From Prorocentrum cordatum (taxonomy: Eukaryota > Sar > Dinophyceae > Prorocentrales > Prorocentraceae): a DNA stretch of 52,500 bases. The notes beneath the pieces were generated by a model that was not told where the DNA came from, did no database searches, and saw only the letters and a list, made by a program, of their open reading frames with translations. The DNA is taken from the NCBI GenBank assembly GCA_963575745.1, contig CAUYUJ010014173.1:20001-72500 (forward strand), written 5' to 3'. Shown piece by piece: positions 9,887 to 18,942 of the stretch. Both the position numbers and the translations under genes were made by a program. Positions within the stretch are counted from its first letter, which is position 1. Each line of letters starts with the position of its first letter.

Positions 9887-10521
9887 AGAGGCCGCGAGGG
9901 CTGCCGGAACGAGCCCTTTCTCGGACCCCTTCAGGGCCCCAGAGGAGGCCTCAAAGGGCCCGAGAAAGAGCACCGGACCTCCTGGGGGGGGGACAAGGCT
10001 CCGGGGGCGACACCGTGGGAGGGGGGTGCACGGCGGGCCGCGAGGGTTGCCCCTCACGGGCCCCTCAAGGGGCCCCAGGAGGGAGCCTCCAGGGCCCGAA
10101 CAGGTCCCCTTTCCCCCCCCCCCCCCCGTGCATCGCCTCCCCAGGAATTCGCGCCCAACTCTGGCCCTCGCGGAGGCATCCGGGGACCACCTGGAGCCCT
10201 CCCGCAGCTCTCCAGAGGCCTGCGGGGGCACCCTGGGGAGCTCCGGAGAGCATGGCGGGCGGGAGGCCGCAGGCGAGTGCCGCGGCGGCGTGGGCGTTGG
10301 TGTGCGGCACCGCGAGGATCGTTCAACCCTGACTCGTCCGCATTAAGCGGGTCCTGGGCCCATCGCGAGGTTAAAAGAACCACGAACCCTGATGACACGA
10401 TGATGGCGTGGCCTCCCGTAGGTCCCCTTCTCCGCATCATCAGGGGTGAAACATTGGGCGGTGTGGTTTGATACATCTGCAGAACAATCCCAGTTCCTAA
10501 TGTTTTGGCCCTCCTAACTTA
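9887..10521. other. Unassigned GC-rich stretch
   Basis: Degenerate 'ggcccctcaagggg' motifs and C-runs. The 381-codon plus-strand frame through here begins in repeats and has no recognisable domain, so I do not call it. Confidence 0.4.
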
Positions 10522-10815
10522 GGTCTTCCTCCTCCTCCTTCTCCTTCTTCTTCTTCTTCTTCTTATCATTATTATTAGTATTCGCATCAGTATTATCATT
10601 AGTGTTATTACTATGTGTGTGATTGATTTTCATATCATTATTTTTATTACTACTATTATTACTAATATTATTATTATTATATTATTATTATTATTATTAT
10701 TACTATTATTATTATTATCATCATTCTCCTCCTCCTCCTCTTCCTCCTCCTCCTCCTCCTCCTCCTCCTCCTCCTCCCCCTCCTCCCCCTCCTCTCTCCT
10801 CCTTCTTCTCCTCCT
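10522..10815. repeat. Compound CTT / ATT / CCT triplet array
   Basis: (CCT)(CTT) at 10530-10563, ATT-type triplets at 10566-10720, and CCT at 10728-10810. This is the only AT-rich microsatellite of this size in the first half of the window. Confidence 0.95.
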
Positions 10816-10916
10816 CTCCCACGCGGTGGCGGGAAGACCACCGCACCGCCTCCCAAGCTGCGCTCCTCCACATCGTTCGGGGGGAAAAAAAAAGATCACA
10901 CAAACATGATATTGTG

Positions 10917-11025
10917 GAACTCCGCACGGATTTCTTGGATCGGCGTCGCGGCCTCCCGCCCCTGACAGGCTCCGCGCGCCAGGGAGGGGTGTCCAGCGCC
11001 GATGCGAGAAATCCGCGCGGAGCTC
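10917..11025. mobile_element. TIR element family F, copy (10.9 kb)
   Basis: The left end ACTCCGCACGGATTTCTTGG pairs with the right end GAGAAATCCGCGCGGAGCT; the inner ends are ATCGGCG / CGCCGAT. The interior carries the shared GGCGCGC-type block. Confidence 0.75.
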
Positions 11026-11091
11026 AAAAGGTGTAGGTTCATGCACCTGCTCATTATTCGATCTCATCTGCGCTCGTCCACACCATCACGG

Positions 11092-11251
11092 AAGGGGCCC
11101 TGGGACGCACAAAGAAATACACATACAAATAACAGGATTCCCCAGATGTTCCCAGATGTTCTGGGCTTTGTCTTCCCCCCCCTTCCCATGTTTGCCCATA
11201 CTTCTGGGGGATCGACGATCCCTTGTGTCTGTGTGTTTTTCCCCCTCCTGA
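11092..11251 (+). mobile_element. Short element family B, copy 2
   Basis: Starts AAGGGGCCCTGGGACGCAC and ends CCCCTCCTGA, with the same internal order as copy 1 ('cccagatgttctggg', 'gtcttccccccc', 'tcgacgat', 'tgtgtctgtgtg'). No clear target duplication. Confidence 0.75.
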
Positions 11252-11391
11252 AGCACTCCCTGGGGGCTCGAGGAGAGGCCGCGGAGCGCGCGGGTCGCCG
11301 CGCCGAGGGCGGGGCCCAGAAGAATGGGCAGAGGGGTCTTGTCACGTGGGGCGAAGCTGCCTCCCCCCCTCGTCTTCATACGGCAGGTTCG

Positions 11392-11569
11392 TGTCGTGCC
11401 GACCCCAGCGTTGGTTTTTGACACCGCGCTGGATCGTTCAACCTTGAACGATCGGCCCTCACCGCAACGTCCGATCGTTCAACATCGATCGATTCTGGGT
11501 CGCAGGCGGCGTTCAACCTTGAACGCCCGCGCTGGGGTCGCCGCTGGTCGACACGACGCAAACCTACCA
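11392..11569. mobile_element. TIR element family I, copy 1 (~178 bp)
   Basis: The left GGCAGGTTCGTGTCGTGCCG and the reverse complement of the right end (GGTAGGTTTGCGTCGTGTCG) form the TIR. Inside are paired 'gttcaaccttgaac' palindromes. Relatives are at 28577 and 48781. Confidence 0.7.
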
Positions 11570-11640
11570 TATCCATGTTCTCCTACTTCTTCATATTCTC
11601 CCCATCTTCATCTTCATGTTCTGCTATATTCGGGGAGACG

Positions 11641-11910
11641 TTAGACCCGGGTACGGGGGACTCGGAAATCCCCGACGAGGTCGTCAAATGAATGACGAGG
11701 CCGAGCCTGCATTTTGACGAGGCCTCCCGCTGCAGACATCCCACAAAACTCCTCCTCGTCAAAATCCGAGTCGCGGTCGTCAAAAAACGATGGCGAACCC
11801 GAGTCCCGGCAAACCCGGGTCTTACGCTCCCCCGATATATCTGCCTCATCCTCGTCTTCAAATTCCTCTGCCTCATCTTCAGATTCTCCTACTCCGTTCC
11901 GGATTCGCAT
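11641..11910 (-). CDS. Small acidic ORF (89 aa), uncertain
   Basis: Starts ATG-CGA-ATC and encodes an Asp/Glu-rich peptide (MRIRNGVGESEDEAEEFEDE…DDRDSDFDEEEFCG) ending at a TAA. The first 14 codons recur at 12165-12206 (MRIRGGVGEYEDEA) because a 74-bp segment is duplicated. The duplication and the acidic low-complexity content make a repeat-derived ORF as likely as a gene. Confidence 0.2.
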   Translation of the reverse strand: MRIRNGVGESEDEAEEFEDEDEADISGERKTRVCRDSGSPSFFDDRDSDFDEEEFCGMSAAGGLVKMQARPRHSFDDLVGDFRVPRTRV

Positions 11911-12239
11911 TACGTGACGGGTTCAAGTTGCCGATATAAGGCCCCCCCCGTCATCTTCCTCTGCCTCTCAGGTCGGGCGAAAGGGGGGGATAGCAAAGGG
12001 GGGGGGGAGAATCAGCTCGCGTAGCTGATTTTCCCGGCGCCTCTCCCAGCGCCGGAGGCGCCCATGTACCGAGGAGTGGGCCCCTCGGTCGGGCCGAAAC
12101 TAGCTGCATGCAGCAGATTTCGTAACCCCCCCTTTTTCCCAATCCCCCCCTTTCGTCCGGCCCGAGCCTCATCTTCATATTCTCCTACTCCTCCTCGGAT
12201 TCGCATTACGTGACGGGTTCAAGTTGCCGATATAAGGCC
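11870..12239. repeat. 74-bp direct duplication flanking a family C element
   Basis: The segment 11870-11943 (gcctcatcttc…gccgatataaggcc) recurs at 12166-12239 with about 90% identity. The 12166 copy begins exactly at the right end of the family C element, so insertion and duplication are linked. Confidence 0.8.
11972..12165. mobile_element. TIR element family C, copy 1 (~194 bp)
   Basis: The left end GTCGGGCGAAAGGGGGGGAT pairs with the right end ATCCCCCCCTTTCGTCCGGCCCGA. Internal hairpin AATCAGCT..AGCTGATT and palindrome GCTGCATGCAGC are conserved in the other copies (13136, 36997, 51713). The flanking GCCTC on both sides may be a 5-bp target duplication. Confidence 0.8.
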
Positions 12240-12408
12240 AGCGCGGCTGGGCCTGGAGCCCTCAGCGACTGTAGTCGAAGTCGGCGTGGGCAGGTTACGG
12301 ACGGGAGGACGCAAGGGGGCGCGTTCGTGGTCCAGCGTCGATGCGCGAGAAGTTTGGTCGCGCCCTTCTGCCAGTGCACATGGCTCACAGAAGCTGATCC
12401 CTTGGAGA

Positions 12409-12800
12409 CACGATCGGGCACGAAATGGTAATCTTGCAAGATGTGCTGACCGCGGCACAGCGGGATGGACGCCCCTGGCAGCCCGCGACGGCGCCTCATT
12501 CGCAAGCGATCCCGCTCGCTGGCGGCAGCTGACAAGCATGGGCGGCCAGGATAACGGCACAGAGGCACGAAATGCCCGCGCAAAGTTGCCTGCGGGAAGT
12601 GGCCCGCACGAAATTGCGCGCGCGAAATGGCCCCAGAGCTGCCGCCCAAAAATGCCACACGAAAAGGTACCCAAATCGATGCGCCGGACTCGTTTGCCCC
12701 CCAAACCAGAAACCGCTTGAGACATTCGTATGACAATTTCGTGCGAGCAATTTCGCGCGCCATTTCGTGTCGCATTTCGTGCCAGAGTTCGTGTAGCAAT
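12409..12800. repeat. Iteron-like CACGAAATG motifs, direct then inverted
   Basis: GCACGAAAT-type motifs occur at about 12417, 12567, 12609 and 12625; the inverted form (ATTTCGTG, TTCGCGCGCCATTTCGTG) recurs at 12735-12805. The inner pair GCGCGCGAAATGG / CCATTTCGCGCGC type gives dyad symmetry. No ORF with a coding signature. Confidence 0.5.
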
Positions 12801-12961
12801 TCGTGTTTCAATTTGTGTTCGTGCGGTACGAACTCCGTGTTCGCACGGATATATTTTCGCCTCCCGCACAGTCAAAATAATCCCCTTTTGGTTCACATTT
12901 TCTTTGTTTGGCAAAGATTTCGTGCACGCCCCCCTTTTCGCTCGCGACCGTGACACGACGT

Positions 12962-13117
12962 GCTACGGTCGGGATCTTTTGCGTCGCGTGTCGCCGCGCC
13001 GACCCCAGCGACACGCTGGACGCTGACGCTCGAGGACTGGGACGTGGCCAGCGCGTCGCGACGAAGCGCAGTGGGCCAGAACCGGCGGCACGACACGCTA
13101 ACAAAAACGAGACCGTG
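12962..13117. mobile_element. TIR element family H, copy 2 (~156 bp)
   Basis: Left CTACGGTCGGGATCTTTTGC, right end 'gcacgacacgctaacaaaaacgag'; same interior as the 7512 copy. Confidence 0.7.
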
Positions 13118-13135
13118 GGGGTGGGGCCAGCTCAC

Positions 13136-13303
13136 GTCGGGCTGGGCGAAAGGGGGGGATAGCAAAGGGGGGGGGGGGGAGAATCAGCTCACGTAGCTGA
13201 TGTTCCCGGCGACTCTCCCAGCGCCGGAGGCGGCCATGTATCGAGGAATGGGCCCCTCGGTGGGGCCAGCCACATGCAGCAAATTTCGTAACCCCCCCTT
13301 TCC
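13136..13303. mobile_element. TIR element family C, copy 2 (right end truncated)
   Basis: It matches copy 1 from the left TIR through AATCAGCTCACGTAGCTGAT and GCATGCAGC to 'aaccccccctttccc', where a different repeat (13318 onward) takes over. Confidence 0.75.
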
Positions 13304-13317
13304 CTTCGGGGATCTTC

Positions 13318-13562
13318 TGACCCGGGTCAATCCAGACCCGGGTCAGCAAGAAACCAAAAACTGCAATGCAGGAAAAAAGAAAAAACTGCAACGCACGTCT
13401 TCGCAAACCCGGGTCAGCCAAATGCGCGGCCGCCTCGCGGCCACGAGCGGCTCGTTCACCCGGGTCAGCCAGAGGGGGTCCTCGCAGGATCCTGCAGGAT
13501 CTGGTGCCCTGGCTGACCACCGTTTGCATTGACCCCCGTCTCAAGGCTCCCGATCCCTATCC
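13318..13562. repeat. Dispersed repeat O with TGACCCGGGTCA palindromes
   Basis: It opens with CTGACCCGGGTC-aatcca-GACCCGGGTCAG: a perfect 12-bp stem with a 6-nt loop whose arms are themselves palindromic. Two more ACCCGGGTCAGCCA sites follow at ~13408 and ~13460. The 3' part (tcctgcaggat…ctggctgacc…ccccgtctc) recurs at 52245-52420 and in part at 26482-26520. Confidence 0.7.
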
Positions 13563-13753
13563 TGATGTCGGGCGTGTCCCCCTACAGGGGGATTTTCGAC
13601 GAAAAATAAAAGATACCCAAGAGATACCCCCCAAAGGTCAAAAAACACTCAAAAAATAGTCCCCAGACTATTTGTTGATTATTTTTTATTATGTTTGGGG
13701 TATCTTTTATTTTTCGTCGAAAATCCCCCTGTAGGGGGACAGGCCCGACTTAA
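13563..13753. mobile_element. TIR element family D, copy 1 (191 bp)
   Basis: TIRs of about 45 bp (GTCGGGCGTGTCCCCCTACA… mirrored by …TGTAGGGGGACAGGCCCGAC). Flanks CCCTATCC at 13555-13562 and 13754-13761, a target duplication of 8 bp (9 with one mismatch). The AT-rich interior has a central TAGTCCCCAGACTA. No ORF. Confidence 0.85.
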
Positions 13754-13757
13754 CCCT

Positions 13758-13781
13758 ATCCCCCCCCTTTCGTCCGGCCCC
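13758..13781. mobile_element. Solo right end of a family C element
   Basis: ATCCCCCCCTTTCGTCCGGC matches the family C right TIR, directly beside family D copy 1, with no left partner nearby. It is probably the remnant of the copy at 13136 split by later insertions, or an independent fragment. Confidence 0.5.
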
Positions 13782-13923
13782 ATCATGGGGGGGGGGAGCA
13801 TGTCGAGCTCGGCGCGAGGCATCGCCGAGCTAACCTGGCAGAGTCGGCTCGCCATCGCTCGGACGTCCATTCCCTGTGTTTTTTTGGTTTCGTGCGTGTT
13901 TTTTTCGCCAATTGATCAAGGAT

Positions 13924-14076
13924 TAGGGTGCCACATGCGAACCCTACCCCTACCCCCCACGATTTCTGAGGGGGAGGGTGGGGTTCACTTCGTTCGGGAG
14001 CTCCCAAGCGAAGTGAACCCCACCCTCCCCCTCAGAAATCGTGTGGGGTAGGGGTAGGGTTCACATGTGGCCCCCT
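13924..14076. mobile_element. Foldback element family E, copy 2 (~153 bp)
   Basis: Near-perfect palindrome with arms of about 70 bp and only a few bp of loop (ttcgttcgggagctccc). Possible 6-bp target duplication AAGGAT at 13918-13923 and 14077-14082. Arms here are more alike than in copy 1, suggesting a younger or gene-converted copy. Confidence 0.88.
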
Positions 14077-14245
14077 AAGGATGCTCCTCGATGGTCCTCG
14101 CCGAAGGAAAAATGCACACGTCCGAGCGATGCCAAGTAGGCTCACGTGCCAGCGAAGCCGCACGCTCTCCTGGGCGGGGCGGGGACCGCCGGGCGCCCCC
14201 ATCTCGGCGACGCGTGGGCGATCGGGGACGGGTGCGCCCCGCCTG

Positions 14246-14413
14246 AAGGGGCCCCAGGACACACACACAAATAATCACACACAAATCAACAGATATTCCA
14301 CACATTTTCCGAGATCTTCGGGGTGTCTGCCTTCCCCCCCGACGTCCAATATTTTCCCACACTTTCGGGGGAATCGAGGATTCATTGTGTCTGTGTGTTT
14401 CTTTTCCTCCTGA
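14246..14413 (+). mobile_element. Short element family B, copy 3
   Basis: AAGGGGCCCCAGGACACACA to TTTTCCTCCTGA, with the shared internal order. Target duplication not clear (ccccgcc/ccacccc). Confidence 0.75.
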
Positions 14414-14429
14414 CCACCCCCGAGCAGGT

Positions 14430-14660
14430 GCCCAGGAGAGCCCAGGAATCGAATCGACAAGTCGGATCGGCGATCGACACGAATCGGATCGGCGGAAATC
14501 GGCAGCCGCGTCGGGAGAAGTCGAATCGGCAGAGATCGGCAGGCCACTGGGCCTCCACTGAAGAGTCGGCATCCGAATCGGAACCCGAGGTCGAATCGAG
14601 TCGGAATCGGCAACCGTCGAAACCGCATCGGTTCGAGTCGGAGGAGTCGAGACGGCCCCT
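14430..14660. repeat. GAATCGG / GATCGGC degenerate minisatellite
   Basis: Many 'gaatcgg', 'gatcggc', 'gtcgaatcg' units of irregular spacing; the ORFs here are Ser/Arg repeat translations. Confidence 0.75.
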
Positions 14661-14735
14661 GACATCATTCCCCCCTCACGTCGTCCCCGGTGTGCACGCC
14701 GCGGTGCACACGGCGTGCCGCACACCAGAAGCAAG

Positions 14736-14993
14736 GGGGCCCTCTGTGGGCCCCGGAAACGGCAGGGCCGTTTTTTCACCGCTTCCAAAAAAATGCCCCT
14801 TGACAGTGGAAACGGCAACAAAACGGCGACAGGAAACGGCAAAAAAACGGCTCCAGGATTGGAGCCGGAGCCGGAACCGGTCAAACAACGGCGACGGAAC
14901 CGGTAAAACAACGGCGTCGGAACCGGCAAAAAAACGGCAAAACGGAACCGGTAACGAAAACGGCCCTGTCGTTTACAGGGCCCACTAAGGCCT
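14736..14993. mobile_element. TIR element family G (~258 bp) with ACGGCAAAA interior
   Basis: The left GTGGGCCCCGGAAACGGCAG and the reverse complement of the right end (GTGGGCCCTGTAAACGACAG) both continue GGCCGTTTT, about 38 bp of inverted repeat. The interior is a run of degenerate 'aacggcaaaa' and 'ggaaccggt' units, all in direct orientation. Confidence 0.7.
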
Positions 14994-14999
14994 GGGGGT

Positions 15000-15190
15000 G
15001 CCGCAGCAGGGTCGGCCTTGTGAGGAGGCAGGCAGCATCTCAGAAGACCTCGCCCGCCCTCTGAGCAGCCCCCTTCTAGAAGAAGAAACAGCGGCACACG
15101 CATAAACTTTCGGTCGGATGTTCCCGCGGATTTCTTGGACCGGCGCGCGCCACGGGCGTCGCCAGAGGCGCCCCCACGGGGGGTCCAGCG
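15000..15190. repeat. Inverted copy of 27715-27905 (contains a family F end)
   Basis: About 190 bp (gccgcagcagggtcggcctt … gcgtcgccagaggcgccccc) matches the reverse complement of 27715-27905 with only scattered differences. The two copies are 12.5 kb apart and inverted. It carries the family F motif GCGGATTTCTTGGACCGGCG. Confidence 0.85.
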
Positions 15191-15254
15191 CCCCCACGGG
15201 GGGGTACCAGGGCCCACTAACGGGGGTCCTGGGCGGGGGCGGGGGCGGGGTCGA

Positions 15255-15331
15255 GGGAACCCCGGGGGGCGGGGCCGTCCTGCTGGGTGGGCGGGGGCAG
15301 GAGCACGTCGCGCCCATCGCTGGTGATCCTC
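15255..15331 (-). CDS. Exon-like island after a CCT tract
   Basis: On the minus strand the long pyrimidine tract runs to a CTGGCGAG acceptor-like site. An open frame RITSDGRDVLLPPPTQQDGP-APRG follows, with consistent G/C third positions. It could lie between the kinase-like exons at 22.7 and 7.9 kb, but phase cannot be settled and the family is not recognised. Confidence 0.2.
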
Positions 15332-15343
15332 CTCGCCAGGAGG

Positions 15344-15353
15344 AAGAGGAGGA

Positions 15354-15384
<31 letters not shown>

Positions 15385-15785
15385 GAGGAGGAGGAGGAGG
15401 AGGAGGAGGAGGAGGAGGAGGAGGAGGAGGAGGAGGAGGAGGAGGAGGAGGAGGCGGAGGAGGAGAGGAGGAGGAGGAGGAGGAGGAGGAGGAGGAGGAG
15501 GAGGAGGAGGAGGAGGAGGAGGAGGAGGGGGAGGAGGCGGAGGAGGCGGAGGAGGAGGCAGGAGGAGGAGGAGGAGAGGAGGAGGCGGAGGAGGCGGAGG
15601 GAGGAGGAGGAGGGGAGGAGGAGGAGGAGGGGAGGAGGAGGAGGAGGAGGAGGAGGAGGAGGAGGAGGAGGAGGAGGCGGAGGAGGCGGAGGAGGAGGAG
15701 GCGGAGGAGGCGGAGGAGGAGGAGGAGGAGAAGGAGGAGGAGCAGGGGGAGGAGGAGGAGAAGGACGAGGAGGAGGAGGAGGAGG
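15344..15785. repeat. Long GGA array (~440 bp)
   Basis: Almost unbroken GGA triplets with a few GGC. All six frames give homopolymers (Glu, Gly, Arg; Ser, Pro, Leu). Polypurine/polypyrimidine mirror symmetry of this length is suited to triplex (H-DNA) formation (inference). Confidence 0.97.
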
Positions 15786-15989
15786 CAAAACAGACATTTG
15801 CGCCGACGACCGCGGATCGCACTTCCTGATGCTTGTCCTCACCGCAGCGCAGTGACGGGGCCAACCCGTGAAAGGGCGAAGAGAAGAGACAACTCGCCGG
15901 ACAAACCAAGACGGCAACACGCACCGGCATGCAGCGTGCTTGCTCCGTGACCCTCGATCGAAGATCGAACGTCGAGGGCCCATGGCTTC

Positions 15990-16009
15990 GGAACGTTCCT
16001 AGATCGTTT
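15990..16009. repeat. LINE target site duplication, 3' side
   Basis: GGAACGTTCCTAG then ATCGTTT; 19 of 20 bases match 21243-21262. It follows the LINE's A-rich 3' tail on the minus strand. Confidence 0.85.
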
Positions 16010-16439
16010 TTTATTATATTGAGTTTGACCTCCCCCACGTGTTTGTACTTGCACGGGTGTGCTCGCACCCGACCTTTCGCCATCTCGCTGTGAGACGGCA
16101 CCCAAAAAGGACAAGCCGCTAGCCCAGCGGCCTCGCGAGCGGTCCTGGCGGTCCCCGCCAGGGGTGGCAGGCGCCCCTCCAGGAGCAGCAACTGCTCTCT
16201 GTACACGGGAGGAGGAAGAGGAAGGGGCGAAGAAAACAGCCGCCTGTTTACTCCAGGCAGAAGCCACTGCACGATGGCGGCGACTCGTACCTCTGAGGCG
16301 AGCTTCAAAGTGTTGCTGGTATGTGCCTGGGATGCCCAGACGACGACAGTTCTGAAGAGTAACAAACGCATCAACACAAGCGGCATATAATATATTGGAA
16401 AACGTTGGTGATGGTGAAAGCAGGAGGAAGGGGAGGAGC

Positions 16440-17248
16440 CAGGGCGAACCCTCAGGAAACCAAGACGAGGAGATAAATAGGGTCCAGGCCAATATCTGAA
16501 CAGAGAAGCCAGCCGAGGACAACATACATAGTGTTCAACGCTATCAAGATCACCCGCACCAAGTGCTGGGCATCCCAGGGCACAACCTGCAGGGCTGGAT
16601 TTATATCGCTCGGTGGTGCAGAGACCGCGGCACAAGATACGCATGGTTCCCACGAGCATATACGGCTGAGTTTTCAGGAGCACATAGTACGAGTTAATCC
16701 AGAACCGATCCATGCTGCGCTGTGAGATCTCTGGGAGCCATGCTGCAACTCGACGAAAGAGTGTCTGACGAGGGTCCTCTTTGGCAGGGGAACTCTCGAC
16801 CATCAGCTCATGAGGGCGAGCTTGAAGGCGCGGCAGATCTACATTCACTCGTGATGGGATAGCGTAGTACCATTCATGCAGACTGTGCATATAATAAAGG
16901 GAACTCGACTTCCAGTGACCTCCCCTCGTCCTGACAAAGACTTGCTCTTGATAGTCCTCAGGAGACCGAAGATGCTCAAAGACAGCACCTATCCCATCAT
17001 TCCTAATCATATCTACATATATATATATATGTATATATGTATCGGGTACAAGTCGCTCTGGCAAGGCACAGCAGGTCTTGAAACTCGACGGGCAGATGAA
17101 GCTTGCACAACTGCGGGCAGAAAGAGTAGGAGAACGAGTTACGAGGCCCAGCCGCGAGGAACATCACCGCTTCTCGATAATAACTCAAAAGAGCAGGAGA
17201 CACAGGATGGACTTGGAGGATGAAAGAGAGCACCGAGACGCACATCAC
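16440..17248 (-). pseudogene. LINE ORF2 C-terminal part, frameshifted
   Basis: Continues the reverse transcriptase ORF in shifted frames. First …SYYREAVMFLAAGPRN… (to about 17050), then, after the TATATA run, …NDGIGAVFEHLRSPED…. A Cys/His cluster (C-x3-C … DSVEHY-x-CCP, about 16520-16590) resembles the zinc-binding tail common in LINE ORF2 proteins. After about 16530 the coding look passes to another frame (…ILYAACVDAFVTLQNCRR…). No stop fixes the true end before the A-rich tail. Confidence 0.7.
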
Positions 17249-18441
17249 TCTGAAGACAAATGCTGCTCTCGCAAGTCCCGGCCAAGCTGACGGGCGATGC
17301 CGACACGGAGCCTGAACTCCGGGAGGGCCTCAGACCACGCGCGACGGTGAGCCTGCAGGCCTACGAAGGCCCCGAGATATTTCACGCTGTCGACAACCTG
17401 AAGCAGCCTGTAGTCCCCCTTCAGAACAGCAATCGAGTCGCGCATCAGACATAAGTCGAGGTTACCTACGATGAGCACCAGGCATTTCTTGAAGTTCAAG
17501 GCGAGTCCAGCAATCGGCTCCAGAAGCTGAAGGGCGCGAAGAACAGGACCCAGGGACGATAATACATTCAGAAGCCCAAAGCAAAAATCATCAGCATAAG
17601 CAAGCGTACGATCGATATGACTGCTGCACTTCGCCTTGACACACCTGAGTAGCGGATCCACCGCGAGCACGAAAAGGAGCATGCTGGACGGACATCCTTG
17701 CTTTACCCCAGATCCCATGACTATCTTCCCGAACCTCCTTCCCCCCAGCACCGTAGTGGCAGTCTGCTCCTGATAAAGCAGCATGAAAAATGAGACGACG
17801 GCAGAGCTGATCCCCATCTCACTCAGCACGTGCAACAGCCAAGGGATCGCCAGTGACGGAAACGCTGCACAGAAATCGGTGAGCAATATACACGCTTTCT
17901 CGTTCGCCAAGACATGTTGTTCCAGAGACCGGGCCTCTGCTTCGACAATGTTAGTGATCATATCACGATGCTTTGTGCACTTCTGGTCGGTGGAAACAAT
18001 CGTCGAGGTATGTTCAGCCAAAAGAATAGACATAGCCCCAGCGAGAATATTGATGTCCGTGTTAGACATACTTAGCGGACGAGTTTCTTCGGGACCTCTG
18101 GAGACTTCTGGACCGCTGTCACGAACATCAGAACCTTTTGAAAGGACAACCATGAGGCTGCGACGCATGTCGGGCGGCAGAGACTCAATATTCCCATTGA
18201 AGAAGCAGAGGTAGATATCATGAAGGGCGCGCGCGGCGACCGGCGCCGACCAAGCTCCATGCGGAATGACGTCTGGTCCAGGCACGCTGCGGCACCGAGT
18301 CCGCAGATACTCAACAAACTGCGCATAGGTGAGCTGCCAAGCTTCGGAGGGCAGCTCTGGAACCTTCTGGATGTGCGCAGACGCCTCAGACCACAGGGAC
18401 CTGTCTAAAGCTTTCGGAAAGAAAACCTCGGACCAGTTATC
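17245..18441 (-). pseudogene. LINE reverse transcriptase domain
   Basis: The frame opens just after a TAG at about 18442 and runs to a stop at 17245. Landmarks in order: PGPDVIPHGAW (motif 0/1), RPLSMSNTDINILAGAMS, ILLTDFCAAFPSL (motif A, Asp kept), GVKQGCPSS (motif B), AYADDFCFGL (motif C), LALNFKKCLVL (motif D) and KYLGAFVG (motif E). Both catalytic Asp positions of YADD are intact although the element as a whole is broken. The 346-residue block from PGPDVI onward is the longest genuine ORF in the window. The sequence type is that of dinoflagellate LINEs (established family features; no search was run). Confidence 0.93.
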
Positions 18442-18940
18442 CTAGAGAACCTGGGCAGAGTCGTCCAGGGAGGGGCGCGAGATACCATCAGCATCGTACA
18501 CACACGTAACATGCGTACGACTTCGAAAGCGCCTCCAAAGCTCCTGATACCTCTGAACCCTGGCCCGGTTGTTTTTCTTCGTCTGAGGGTCCGCCTCAGA
18601 GTTTTCAATTTCCATATTCTCCTGGTCATGCAGCTGCATCTGGATACATCTGATGCGAGCACGCAGGCCAGCGACGTTCGTGCACCTAAAGCTCGCCATG
18701 CCGAAATGCATGCCAAGGGTAGGATAGGCCTTAAGCGCTTCCACAATCATCCGCCCCGTCCCAAACCTGCATCCTCTCAGCGCGTGCATGGCCCAGTGAT
18801 GCTTCAGCTCTAACGTCGTTGCTGGGATCGTCCCGATATACTCTCGAACGCGCTTCATAGTGGCACACATGTACGATTTAATCGTACTAAGACGCTCCCA
18901 GACAGATAAATACGGGCAATCGTCATCTAGTTCGGCAATG
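18442..18940 (-). pseudogene. LINE ORF2 linker between endonuclease and RT
   Basis: Same frame as the RT, with a TAA at about 18943 before it and a TAG at 18442 after it. Peptide …LSTIKSYMCATMKRVREYIG… then …NMEIENSEADPQTKKNNRARV…, an Arg/Lys-rich helical linker. Both stops are in-frame substitutions rather than frameshifts, so one intact ancestral ORF can be inferred across 18441. Confidence 0.75.
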
Positions 18941-18942
18941 AG

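Noticed and set aside
9326-10471. 381-codon plus-strand ORF
   Set aside because: Starts inside a foldback element and crosses TIR element L; no domain.
15217-17064. 615-codon minus-strand ORF
   Set aside because: A fusion by chance of LINE ORF2 C-terminus, LINE 3' flank and the GGA array; only the first part is real coding relic.
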